From: Erysipelotrichaceae bacterium | Lineage (GTDB): Bacteria > Bacillota_I > Bacilli_A > Erysipelotrichales > Erysipelotrichaceae | Length of the DNA: 64,000 nt | Direction of reading: 5' to 3' | Assembly: GCA_017404785.1 (NCBI GenBank) | Contig: JAFRBQ010000010.1 | Coordinates: 1-64,000 of the forward strand | Part shown: positions 1 through 7,908 of the stretch, in pieces | How positions within the stretch are numbered: the stretch's first letter is position 1 | How the letters are laid out: each line of letters opens with the position of its first letter | The notes under the pieces: model-generated | Database searches by the model: none | Seen by the model: only the letters and a program-made list of their open reading frames with translations | Told to the model about the DNA's origin: nothing | Made by a program: the position numbers and the translations under genes

Positions 1-1
1 C

Positions 2-199
2 AATTCATCTTTCAGGAAGGTAACCAAGAGAGGCTCCTTCCCTAACCACGATGCGGTATACAAGCTTCTCTATCTCAGAGTAAAGGAGCTCGACAGAAAA
101 TGGAACGGCGCCACCAAACAGAACTGGTCCATGGTTCTCAACCAGCTGCTGGTCAACGACAGGTTCACTGAGCGGATCAGCAGGTATCTTAAATACTGA
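2..199 (+). CDS. IS256-family transposase, C-terminal fragment
   Basis: The frame is open from the window edge to a TGA at 197-199, giving the last 65 residues of a protein that starts outside the window. The pattern FPN-x4-VYKLLYL, then W-x5-KQNWSMVLNQL, is the conserved C-terminal tail of mutator-type (IS256-family) DDE transposases, in which the FPN and NW-x3-LNQ segments are characteristic. The catalytic residues lie upstream and cannot be checked, so I cannot say whether the copy is intact. A hairpin terminator follows at once. The element sits beside phage debris and the tRNA-Lys repeat array, consistent with a mobile-DNA hotspot. Family assignment is from remembered consensus. Confidence 0.75.
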   Translation, partial: NSSFRKVTKRGSFPNHDAVYKLLYLRVKELDRKWNGATKQNWSMVLNQLLVNDRFTERISRYLKY

Positions 200-210
200 T
201 CACAAATAAA

Positions 211-253
211 AAAGACGACCGTGACATCTTTTCATCGTGTTTCGATCGTCTTT
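211..253 (+). terminator. Terminator after the transposase
   Basis: The stem AAAGACGA (211-218) pairs with TCGTCTTT (246-253) around a 27-nt loop, 12 nt after the transposase stop. The stem ends in a short T run. It may also serve as part of the IS end structure. Confidence 0.5.
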
Positions 254-273
254 ATATGTTTCATCCGTATCAG

Positions 274-330
274 ACTGTGTGACTATTACAGATTATTAAT
301 ATCAGTTACACAGTTTACTTGACAAAGTCA
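274..330 (+). mobile_element. Probable right end of the IS256-type element
   Basis: ACTGTGTGACT (274-284) and AGTTACACAGT (304-314) form a 10/11 inverted repeat, followed by TTACTTGACAAAGTC. Short repeats of this kind close many IS256-family elements. The exact border and the target duplication cannot be set because the left end is outside the window. Confidence 0.35.
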
Positions 331-333
331 TTA

Positions 334-357
334 AAAAAGAGTCATAAGACTCTTTTT
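334..357 (-). terminator. Terminator of the phage-derived gene
   Basis: A perfect 10-bp stem, AAAAAGAGTC/GACTCTTTTT, with a four-base loop (ATAA) overlaps the stop codon of the phage-like frame on the minus strand. On that strand it reads into a T-rich tract, so it is a good intrinsic terminator. Confidence 0.7.
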
Positions 358-649
358 AATTTTTCTTTGAAGGTAGTTTCTTTACTTCTTCCATTATCCT
401 CGCAGCAGAACCGTTTCCGCCCATCTTTTCATAAGGCTTATAGAGATACTCGTATAAGTTCTCATACTCATCTACGGTAATAATGTATCCTCGTTCGATA
501 TATTTAAGCCCTAAATAAACTATCCTATCGTGACCTAAGCCCATAAGTATCTGGGTCTTTAAGTCCTTTTTACTTAGTAAGAATTGAAGGAATGCTCAGA
601 ATCCACTTGAAGCTAATACTGCTAATACAATTGTTGTTATTTGGTTCAT
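356..649 (-). pseudogene. Phage small protein, broken by an in-frame TGA
   Basis: On the minus strand an ATG at 649-647 opens a frame reading MNQITTIVLAVLASSGF, then TGA (598-596), then AFLQFLLSKKDLKTQ and on without shift into a 62-codon stretch containing GLGHDRIVYLGLKYIERGY and ending PSKKN at 356. Joined, the two parts give a ~97-residue protein with an N-terminal hydrophobic helix and a basic linker. It resembles a small conserved protein near the holin/endolysin of Firmicute phages, where the position of the stop is normally Trp (SSGFWAF). A single TGG-to-TGA change would explain the break. The downstream 62 codons could in principle start alone at 544, but no ribosome site is visible. 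I read it as a prophage remnant. Confidence 0.55.
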
Positions 650-796
650 TACATAATACCCGACAACTTATGTATATATATCAATTAGATTGCTCATAAT
701 AAATCATAATTTTCATTTCTATTATATCTATAATTTTATAAAGTATTTCGCTTAGCTTTTTGCGTAACAAACAAATGATTTTAAAGAATTTTATAT

Positions 797-958
797 AGTC
801 GTAAACTGGTCGTATAGAAAAGACACTTGTATATAAAAGTGCCGATAAAGACTGTATTATTTTGCATAAACATTACTGGCTCTTAATGAGAGTGTCCAGG
901 GTTGCAATCCCTAGGGAATCACCATTGATTTCAATCAAAGCCAAAAATAATGGCTTTA
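797..958 (+). repeat. att-like repeat R1 with tRNA-Lys 3' half
   Basis: This is the first of five related repeats. In order it has a pair of 7-mers 11 bp apart (AGTCGTA 797, GGTCGTA 808), a hairpin CACTT...AAGTG (824-840), the tRNA-Lys 3' half (about 875-924: anticodon arm with CTCTTAA loop, T arm, acceptor 3' strand and CCA), and a terminator hairpin AAAGCC/GGCTTT (937-957). The T loop is damaged (GGTTGCAATCC) and the anticodon stem carries a mismatch (TAATGAGAG). No 5' tRNA half is present, so this is not a tRNA gene but a duplicated attachment end. Confidence 0.8.
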
Positions 959-1066
959 TGTAATCCATATATGATCATCCTCCCCGTTACGCTAAAGAAT
1001 CCAGATACTAATATTTCATTCAACAAGATTAGTAGAAATATAAAAACTCTTTATCGTCAAAACCAA

Positions 1067-2908
1067 TTATTGGACATTCAGAACAAAAACATGCGATTCA
1101 TCTTTATATTTCAATTCAAAAACGTACTGTCCTGCTTCTTTGCATACCAGGTGAAGTTTTCCTGAATCTTTTTCAACCGTGATTCCCTTGCTTATCATTC
1201 CTATCTCATAATCACTTGTCCCGAGAGTGCTTCCATTTCTCATAATGTCAAAATACTCATCTGTTAAGCCGGTTGAAGATTCGCCTTCCTTGATAAATCC
1301 TTGCTGGTTGACAAGTTTCAGCTCTCCAAGCATGTCGCCAACCTGACTAGTATTTGTACTAAGAAATTCTTTCATGAAATCTGTTCCAATTTCTTTTTCA
1401 AGATACCCTTTCTTATTGAGCATATAGAAAATACTATTGATATTTTTGCTTGGATCCCACCATAAATCAGGTAAATAACCTTCAAAATCAACGTTTCTAT
1501 AATCATATTTGAAATTCAATTGATAGCCAAATCTAACAGTTATGCCTGAATTAGGAAGACTGAATTTTCTTTGATTTCCACAAATCTGTGCTCCAGCGCT
1601 GTTTGTTCCTATGACCAATGAATTTTCAAAACACCTCATCATGCATAAAGCGGTTTCCCCGTTAGAACCGCACATATTATCAACAAGAACTATTAATGGT
1701 CTTTCGTTATGAATTATATTTCCATAGGTTCTTACTGGATTAAACCCTTCATACGTATTGTCATCAATTAGCGAACGTCTGGAAACAGTCAAGCTGTTTA
1801 TTGATGCTGATGTCCCACTGTAGTTTTTGACCCATTCTCTGATAGGCTTATCAGTATCGCCACCGCCGTTGCTTCTAATATCCATAACTATTACTTTGTT
1901 TTCGTTGGCTTCAGCTGCCTTATCTACATAATTGTGTTGAATTTCTTCTGAATTGAACGGAAACGATTTTATCGAATAATATGCCAGTTCACCGTTTGTG
2001 TAGTACATCGTACACGGTTCAGTAAATGAGTAGTTTTCCTTGAATGCATGAGAAGCTTTCCAATTCACCTTTTCACTTATCTCTTTTCCGCTTTCTCCCT
2101 TGAGATAAATAAGTTCCGCACTAGTAAAATCGGCTGTTTTGACAAACTGTACCGGACTGTATGCAATATTACCATCTTCGAGCAATGTTGGCTCTATTAC
2201 AGAATTTGATTTTTCAAAACCAGCGAAATAATACTTTTCATTCTGATCGCTGGTCTTGTAAAAACCTTTGTCGTCCTTTGAAAAGGTGTGCGTGAGGTCA
2301 TAATAATATCTAGAATATCTTTCCGGATGGTACCGAATAGGATACAAGTCATCAACTACAAAGTGCAAATCAGAAATAATGCTCAGCAGATTTTCACTGA
2401 TCATTGTAGCCAGTTTATTTTTGCTTATAACATCTGTATCTGTTTTTTTGATGCTGCTTATTATATTGTCTCTGACTGAGTAGAACGAATCATCACCTCC
2501 AAAATAGTAGTATCCGCCATATCCGTATTTCAGAAGCCTGAATAGAAGATCAACATCTTTTGTGGCATTGTCTATAGAAACGGAAGAGACCAGATTATGT
2601 GATGCTTTCAGTGTATTCAGTTCATCCAAACTGATAACGTTCTTATCTTCCAGATGCACATCTATTCTTTTGGTGTTCTCATCAAGAGAATCATTCAGCA
2701 GTTGTTTATTCTTGTGTTCTTCTGAAGCTTTATACAATAGATCATCGAAATCGATGTATTCTGGTTCAATCCATTCGATAGTTTCTTGTGTTTCGCTCTC
2801 TTCTTTTTGCTGATCACTATCATTGATATCAATATTGGCGCCACAAGAGCATAATATTGATATCATAAATATTGCAAATAGAACTACGAATACATATTGT
2901 TTTTTCAT
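1067..2908 (-). CDS. S41-peptidase-like lipoprotein (cassette 1)
   Basis: This 613-residue protein starts with a lipoprotein signal (MKK, hydrophobic core, LCSC lipobox with Cys22), so it is probably exported and lipid-anchored. An acidic, low-complexity linker (about 28-60) leads to the main domain. Two blocks fit the tail-specific/C-terminal-processing protease fold (peptidase S41): DIRSNGGG at 343-350 and NMCGSNGE at 411-418, where Ser415 is the expected nucleophile. A small beta-rich C-terminal part (about 540-613) follows, ending HVFVLNVQ. A ribosome site (GAGGATAATTAG) precedes the ATG. It is alone between repeats R1 and R2, as expected for single-gene cargo. The substrate is unknown, and activity is inferred from motifs only. 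Confidence 0.7.
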   Translation of the reverse strand: MKKQYVFVVLFAIFMISILCSCGANIDINDSDQQKEESETQETIEWIEPEYIDFDDLLYKASEEHKNKQLLNDSLDENTKRIDVHLEDKNVISLDELNTLKASHNLVSSVSIDNATKDVDLLFRLLKYGYGGYYYFGGDDSFYSVRDNIISSIKKTDTDVISKNKLATMISENLLSIISDLHFVVDDLYPIRYHPERYSRYYYDLTHTFSKDDKGFYKTSDQNEKYYFAGFEKSNSVIEPTLLEDGNIAYSPVQFVKTADFTSAELIYLKGESGKEISEKVNWKASHAFKENYSFTEPCTMYYTNGELAYYSIKSFPFNSEEIQHNYVDKAAEANENKVIVMDIRSNGGGDTDKPIREWVKNYSGTSASINSLTVSRRSLIDDNTYEGFNPVRTYGNIIHNERPLIVLVDNMCGSNGETALCMMRCFENSLVIGTNSAGAQICGNQRKFSLPNSGITVRFGYQLNFKYDYRNVDFEGYLPDLWWDPSKNINSIFYMLNKKGYLEKEIGTDFMKEFLSTNTSQVGDMLGELKLVNQQGFIKEGESSTGLTDEYFDIMRNGSTLGTSDYEIGMISKGITVEKDSGKLHLVCKEAGQYVFELKYKDESHVFVLNVQ

Positions 2909-2933
2909 CTAATTATCCTCGTAAAAACATTAT

Positions 2934-2961
2934 ATTATATGCCCCAATAAAATACACCCAA
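2934..2961 (-). promoter_or_regulatory. Promoter of the S41-like lipoprotein gene
   Basis: On the minus strand TTGGGT (2961-2956) and TATAAT (2939-2934) are separated by 16 bp and end about 25 nt before the ATG at 2908. The -10 box is perfect and the -35 box is fair. The cassette therefore seems to carry its own promoter. Confidence 0.5.
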
Positions 2962-3068
2962 GTGAAATGTCAAAAACACATCATTAGAGTCCATATTTTT
3001 TATATGGTTTAATATTATTTCAAAATATATCAAGGGACTACATCTAATGTTGAAAGCGTTTAAAAATC

Positions 3069-3227
3069 TGTCATAAACCGGTCGTATAGAAAAGACACTT
3101 GTATATAAAAGTGCCGATAAATACTGTATTATTTCACATAACTACTACTGGCTCTTAATCAGAGGGTCGTGAGGTTGAAGCCCCAGGGAATCACCATTGA
3201 GATCAATAAGTGCGAAAGCACTTTTTT
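3069..3227 (+). repeat. att-like repeat R2 with tRNA-Lys 3' half
   Basis: It has the same layout as R1: the 7-mer pair TGTCATA (3069) and GGTCGTA (3080), a CACTT/AAGTG hairpin, the tRNA-Lys 3' half (3147-3196) with CTCTTAA anticodon loop and terminal CCA, and the terminator AAGTGC-GAAA-GCACTT plus T run (3208-3227). It resembles R1 most closely (shared GTCGTATAGAAAAGACACTT). The T arm is decayed (GAGGTTGAAGCCCC). Confidence 0.8.
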
Positions 3228-3245
3228 ATTATTCAAAACAGCAAC

Positions 3246-4547
3246 TTATCCATTCATATAATGATCGTCTAACAGAAAATCCCTGACTCCGATAAAAAGG
3301 ATCCCATTCTTATCCCTATAAGGCATAATGTGATCTTTCACTACGACCATCTTTGTAAATGAATCTTTTACTTTTATCAAAGATTTTATTTCCTGTTCCA
3401 TTTTTACTTCCGTATCTACGTTCAATGCAGACTGAATATAATAAGTATTGGTTGAAGAAGAAGCTATGAAATCAATTTCCAGCTGTGAAGAAACCCTTTT
3501 CCCATTTTTGCCTGCATGCCTGTATTCCACCACTCCGACATCCACCGTATATCCTCTCATAAGCAGTTCGTTATAAATAATGTTCTCCATAATATGGTTT
3601 TCTTCATTCTGTCGAAAATTCAACCATGCGTTTCTTAATCCGACGTCAGTGAAATAATACTTCAAAGGTGTATCCATATACTTTTGCCCTTTGATGTCGT
3701 AACGAACAGCTTCATTGATAAGAAAAGCTTCTTCAAAATATGACAAATACAGTTTTACCGTTTCCGAATCGATCTTTTTATGTTTCAGAGTATCAAAGAA
3801 GCTGGATAATCTGCTGGGGTTGGACAAAGATCCCACAGAAGAAGCAATGATATTCAACAGATCATCAAGTTCTTCCTGCTGCTTTCTGATATCATGTCTT
3901 TCCATCACATCCTTCAGATAAGTATTCTTGAAAAGATCCTTCAGATAATTGCTTTTCTCTTCGTGCGTTGTTAATTCTGTTATTCTGGGTAATCCTCCGT
4001 ATGTATAGTATTCCCGCCATGCATCTTCTTTTTCTCCCGAAAAAGCAGTACAGAATTCTTTAAATGAAAGAGGCCACATGCGGATCTCATCTCCGCGGTC
4101 TCTAAACTCTGTAACGATATCACTTGATAGCATCTTGGAGTTGCTCCCGGTAACATAAAGGTCGATGTTCTTGATTTTCATCAGACTTAAAAGAACATCC
4201 GTGAAACCGATCCGATCCGTTACCTCGGGATCATCGATCCACGGATTTCTGATTGAAACGACCTCCTGTATTTCATCCAGGATCACATAATACATATCCT
4301 TATCCCTGATCAGAGATTTGACACGTTCATCAAGTTTCAGCGGATTTCGATACTTTGCGTTTTCTGCATCTTCCAAAGAAAGCCTGATGATATGATCTTC
4401 ACCAACTCCTTCTTGTCTCAGATGATTATAAAAAATTTCATTTAAAAGAACCGATTTGCCACATCTTCTCAATCCGGTAACTATTTTTATCTTTCCGTTT
4501 TCTTTCTTGTTGATCAGTTGATCTAGATACTTGCTTCTTTGAATCAT
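3246..4547 (-). CDS. AAA-type ATPase with DUF4143 domain (cassette 2)
   Basis: This 433-residue protein has a Walker A motif GLRRCGKS (25-32) directed against a first strand KIVTG, a Walker B-like segment YVILDEIQEV near residue 90, and the sensor-like VTGSNSKML. This is the AAA_14/DUF4143 architecture common in gut bacteria. The C-terminal third (about 300-420) contains an E-x-DF-x-A segment like a PD-(D/E)xK nuclease-like fold (SSQLEIDFIAS and YYIQSALNV). The cellular role of this family is not settled. The gene fills the R2-R3 interval alone. Its leader holds a small ATGGC/GCCAT hairpin (4562-4574), and two copies of ATTTTCCGATT lie upstream (near 4577 and 4651), a possible control site. 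Confidence 0.75.
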   Translation of the reverse strand: MIQRSKYLDQLINKKENGKIKIVTGLRRCGKSVLLNEIFYNHLRQEGVGEDHIIRLSLEDAENAKYRNPLKLDERVKSLIRDKDMYYVILDEIQEVVSIRNPWIDDPEVTDRIGFTDVLLSLMKIKNIDLYVTGSNSKMLSSDIVTEFRDRGDEIRMWPLSFKEFCTAFSGEKEDAWREYYTYGGLPRITELTTHEEKSNYLKDLFKNTYLKDVMERHDIRKQQEELDDLLNIIASSVGSLSNPSRLSSFFDTLKHKKIDSETVKLYLSYFEEAFLINEAVRYDIKGQKYMDTPLKYYFTDVGLRNAWLNFRQNEENHIMENIIYNELLMRGYTVDVGVVEYRHAGKNGKRVSSQLEIDFIASSSTNTYYIQSALNVDTEVKMEQEIKSLIKVKDSFTKMVVVKDHIMPYRDKNGILFIGVRDFLLDDHYMNG

Positions 4548-4688
4548 TTTAATCGTCTTTCTATGGCAAAAGCCATCATTTTCCGATTAAATTATATCGA
4601 AAGATGGTAAAATCTTCAATAATCATAGAAATATATTGGTATAAACCAGTATTTTCCGATTTATTATATTTTCAATCTAAATGTATTT

Positions 4689-4848
4689 TGTCGTAGATCT
4701 GTCGTATGAAAAAGGCACTTGTCTTCAAAAGTGCCTACGAATACTACATAATTCGAATTATCCCCATCTGACTCTTAATCAGAGGGTCTAGGGTTCGAAT
4801 CCCTAGGGAATTACCATTGATTTCAATAAGTGCGAAAGCACTTTTTTT
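4689..4848 (+). repeat. att-like repeat R3, best-preserved tRNA-Lys 3' half
   Basis: The 7-mer TGTCGTA occurs at 4689 and 4700. The hairpin GGCACTT/AAGTGCC (4714-4735) reads as a terminator on the minus strand, where it is followed by TTTTTCAT. The tRNA-Lys half (about 4766-4816) is fully regular: stem TCTGA/TCAGA around CTCTTAA (anticodon CTT), T arm CTAGGGTTCGAATCCCTAG, then GGAATTACCA. The plus-strand terminator AAGTGC-GAAA-GCACTT with seven T closes it. R3 and R4 are almost identical. Confidence 0.85.
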
Positions 4849-4953
4849 CATATTCTTTATATGATTCTTTCCGATGGATCGGGTTCCAATTTAAAAGCAG
4901 TCCTTTATGTAAAGCCTGCTTCTTCTAAAGGCACAGAATCATCGTTGCAAGGT

Positions 4954-5797
4954 CTATACGATCATATTCTTGATTGCACTTATCTCATTGATGATTTCAT
5001 CCAGAGAAATATCTTTCGCGTATGAAAATCTGTGTCGGTAGTTTTCCCAGAACTTCTGTTGGGTCTCGTCAACCCTTATTCTCTCGAGTATTTCAGTTAA
5101 AGCATTCAATTCATTTAAAGAATCGCGATGATCGAAAGTATTCTCTACAGCATTTTTAAAAACTCCTCTGTCAAGATCATCCTTCTTATATTTCATAAAG
5201 AAATATAGATCGTACAGATCCTTCATCCTGCTGTTTAGAACATTCCTTTTAAGTACAGTCTGAAGTTTTTCAGCCACAATGGTCTCATAATTATAACTGA
5301 GAAGATCGATCATTCCTTCATCAAAAACTGTCTTATATTTATAATCAACTGCAGAAGGCGTTATGATATCGCCGGTTGAAATATCCAGATGTAACGGAAT
5401 CCGTACGTTAAAGAATTTTGTCGTTAGACTGATACTGTATCCGCCATACTCGCTGTCTTCTTTTATCGAATCAATGGCATTTAACTCATAAGTTACATTA
5501 TCATGCAGATCGATCTTTATTATCTCAGAGATCATTTTAGTGATCTCATCCTGCCCAAAATCCATTCCGGTAATGTTCGCATCGATATCCATCGTTGTCC
5601 GCAGATCAATACCCATGATCGACGGCAGAAGCAAACCGCCTTTCAGGATGAAATTATCTCTGTATCCGGAAACAGACAGCCTTTCTAGAAATCGCTCAAA
5701 CGCAAAGTATTGCATTGCCTGTTGAGGTGTACAATTATTTTTTTCTCGCGTAGTTTTTCGCTTTGTCAGAAAGAGATTGAACATTGACTGTTTTCAT
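4954..5797 (-). pseudogene. AbiEii-type toxin nucleotidyltransferase, frameshifted
   Basis: The main frame (276 codons, ATG at 5784) holds the nucleotidyltransferase core: FILKGG followed by TTMDIDANI, as in the AbiEii/AbiGii toxins of type IV AbiE systems. The natural start is in another frame. ATG at 5797 overlaps the antitoxin stop as ATGA, follows a GGAGGTG ribosome site, and reads MKTVNVQSLSDKAKNYAR, the usual AbiEii N-terminus. The two frames meet at a run of seven A on the coding strand (T7 at 5738-5744). With six A the protein would read ARKNNCTPQQAM without a break. The gene is therefore frameshifted by one base, unless slippage restores it or the base is an assembly error. Translation from 5784 would lack the first helix and has no nearby ribosome site. 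Confidence 0.75.
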
Positions 5798-6399
5798 ATG
5801 AGCACCTCCGTGACATTCCTCACCTTTTTCGTACAGTTGAGTTTTTCGGCATAATCAAACAGCCTGCCGGGATCGATCAGACCATCCGCAATGACTTTCT
5901 TCATAAAACCGTTTGATTCCTCTTTGTCAACACCTGTATCAGTAAAACGGCAAAGATCACAAAAGATCCTTTCAAGATCATAGCAGCAAACACTATTGCC
6001 ATAGGATGTTGTGACCGCAGTTTTTCCTAGATCCAGGAATTCCTTTTTGACATAATGAACATTGACAGGGTAATCAAAATCTCTTGTTCCATAACCTGAA
6101 TAGACAGTAATATCAAACGCTTCCGGAGTTCTCTTACTGAATCCATGAAGATACATTGCTGTTCCAAAGGAAAACACAGTATCCTTATAAATATTCTGAA
6201 ACAGATAATAATCATCCGGAAGAAAACCGTCAGCCAGATATATGCCGTGATGATATTTATATATGTTTCCGTTCTTCTCAAGTTTTCTGATGAAATATTT
6301 GCTGAATCCATTCCCAGCAAGTACCTCGGCAGTTATTATGCCATTTGACCGCTCTGCGATTTCATCCAGTTTATTCTCAATTTTATCTTTCACACACAT
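5794..6399 (-). CDS. AbiEi-type antitoxin/transcriptional regulator (cassette 3)
   Basis: This 201-residue protein has an N-terminal winged-helix region (about 8-60, with GIITAEVLAGNGFSKYFIRKL and the wing NIYKYHHGIYL) and a C-terminal domain containing FSFGTAMYLHGFSKRTPEAFDITV, typical of AbiEi_4 antitoxins. In AbiE systems this protein represses its own operon and counters the AbiEii nucleotidyltransferase. Its TGA overlaps the toxin ATG by 4 nt. A TATAAT (6413-6408) ends only 8 nt before the ATG and no ribosome site is visible, so the message may be leaderless. The pair fills the R3-R4 interval. Confidence 0.8.
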   Translation of the reverse strand: MCVKDKIENKLDEIAERSNGIITAEVLAGNGFSKYFIRKLEKNGNIYKYHHGIYLADGFLPDDYYLFQNIYKDTVFSFGTAMYLHGFSKRTPEAFDITVYSGYGTRDFDYPVNVHYVKKEFLDLGKTAVTTSYGNSVCCYDLERIFCDLCRFTDTGVDKEESNGFMKKVIADGLIDPGRLFDYAEKLNCTKKVRNVTEVLI

Positions 6400-6479
6400 A
6401 TTATATCATTATATACGCGTGAAATATAAATAATTAGATGCATTACGATATGAGCTGGAGTGTCATTATTTATTGGTTC

Positions 6480-6635
6480 TGTCGTAAATCTGTCGTATGA
6501 AAAAGGCACTTGATTCCAAAAGTGCCTATGAATATATGTTATTTGAATTATCCCCATCTGACTCTTAATCAGAGGGTCCAGGGTTGTAGTCCCTAGGGAA
6601 TCACCATTGATTTCAATAAGTCCGAAAGGACTTTT
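6480..6635 (+). repeat. att-like repeat R4 with tRNA-Lys 3' half
   Basis: TGTCGTA lies at 6480 and 6491 (11-bp period). The hairpin GGCACTT/AAGTGCC (6505-6526) is a minus-strand terminator. The tRNA-Lys half (about 6556-6606) has an intact anticodon arm but a damaged T loop (GGGTTGTAGTCCC). The plus-strand terminator is AAGTCC-GAAA-GGACTT, where both stem sides differ from R3 by compensating changes, so the hairpin is conserved rather than the letters. Confidence 0.85.
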
Positions 6636-6655
6636 TCTTTTCGGTGCAGCATCTG

Positions 6656-7822
6656 TTATTTTCTAATTGCTTCTGCTGTACAGGTGTAGTGAATATACCT
6701 GCAGTTTTGAAATGATTCGTAGTAATCGCCACAATATACCACCGTCATCCCTCCCGAATTAACTTCGCTATCGCAAAACATTTTCATGTTCTTAGAAAAA
6801 TCCTTGTTTGGTGTCATGGATGACTTTATCTCAAAAGGAAACAGCATTCCTTCCTTTTTCAGGATCAGATCTATCTCAACGCCTTTTTCTGTTCTTACGT
6901 AGAAAAGGTTTGGCTCTTTATTATCATTCAGTCGTGTTTTCATAGCCTCAAGAACAACGATGTTTTCGAATAAATTGCCCCTCAACGGATCTCTGGATGC
7001 CTGACGTGCACTTTCGATTCCGAGAAGATATGCTGCCAACCCTGGCTCAGTAAAATACACTTTAGGAGATTTTACGATCCTTTTGCTGATATTTGAAAAA
7101 TAAGGCTGCAATCTGAAAATGACAAAGGAGTCTTCCAGTACGGAAAGCCATTCCCCAAGTGTTGTCGATGATACTCCTACTTCTCCCGACATACCGGAAA
7201 GGTTAACGACCTGACCCACTCTTCCGGCAAGTAATGTCAGGAATCTCAAAAATGCATTTAAGTCTTTCACCGCAATCATCTGGCGTAAATCTTTTTCTAT
7301 ATATGTGTCAAGATAATCTCTGTAGTACACATCTGGATCTCTCGCATTATCCAAATATAATTCCGGCATAAATCCTCGGATCATATTGTCGTCCAAATCT
7401 TCCAATTTACCGCTTTTCGATATTTCTTCCAGACTGAGCGGAAACAATGTGTGTATGGTTGTTCTTCCTGCCAGCGACTGTGCCACTGCCTCACGCAGTC
7501 TCGGCTGGTGACTGCCGGTCAGAATGAACCTTCCGTTCTTTCTTCTGTCTTCATCCACTTTCACCTGTATAACCGACAAAAGCTCCGGTACACGTTGTAC
7601 TTCATCAATGATCATCGGTTCACTGAATTTCTTAAAAAAACCGATATAATCATTCTCTGCCAATTCTCTTGTTACCCGATCTTCAAGATTCACATAGGTA
7701 TAATCAGGAAAGATCTTCCTTACTAAGGTTGTTTTTCCTGCTTGACGCGGCCCCAGTATCGTAACAACAGGGACCTGCGATACACTCTTTTTGATTGCAT
7801 TTTCGATGATTCTCGTAATCAT
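6656..7822 (-). CDS. AAA-type ATPase with DUF4143 domain (cassette 4)
   Basis: This 388-residue protein has Walker A GPRQAGKT (24-31), Walker B PMIIDEVQRVP near residue 70, and the sensor FILTGSHQPRL, the AAA_14 core. The C-terminal DUF4143 region includes GVEIDLILKKEGMLFPFEIKSS, a pattern like PD-(D/E)xK nuclease folds (E...D...EIK). It is related in architecture to the ATPase at 3246-4547 but clearly divergent, with a different Walker A and shorter length, so the two are not a recent duplication. A ribosome site (GAAAGAAGG) precedes the ATG. It is the only gene between R4 and R5. Function is unknown; a role in defence or DNA transactions is only a guess. Confidence 0.75.
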   Translation of the reverse strand: MITRIIENAIKKSVSQVPVVTILGPRQAGKTTLVRKIFPDYTYVNLEDRVTRELAENDYIGFFKKFSEPMIIDEVQRVPELLSVIQVKVDEDRRKNGRFILTGSHQPRLREAVAQSLAGRTTIHTLFPLSLEEISKSGKLEDLDDNMIRGFMPELYLDNARDPDVYYRDYLDTYIEKDLRQMIAVKDLNAFLRFLTLLAGRVGQVVNLSGMSGEVGVSSTTLGEWLSVLEDSFVIFRLQPYFSNISKRIVKSPKVYFTEPGLAAYLLGIESARQASRDPLRGNLFENIVVLEAMKTRLNDNKEPNLFYVRTEKGVEIDLILKKEGMLFPFEIKSSMTPNKDFSKNMKMFCDSEVNSGGMTVVYCGDYYESFQNCRYIHYTCTAEAIRK

Positions 7823-7859
7823 TCAAGTACCTTCTTTCAATATAATTATATATAATAAA

Positions 7860-7894
7860 GGCGTAATTTTCAATTTGTATTTGAATATTACGCC
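7860..7894. promoter_or_regulatory. Inverted repeat upstream of the cassette 4 ATPase
   Basis: GGCGTAAT (7860-7867) and ATTACGCC (7887-7894) are perfect 8-bp arms with an AT-rich 19-bp centre, 40-70 bp upstream of the ATPase start and just before R5. It could be an operator or part of an element end. Confidence 0.35.
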
Positions 7895-7908
7895 ATATAT
7901 GATACGTC

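Noticed and set aside
596..598. TGA read as tryptophan
   Set aside because: TGA is the normal stop of other genes here (the transposase at 197-199, AbiEi at 5794-5796 and ispD in its ATGA overlap), and Trp is encoded by TGG throughout.
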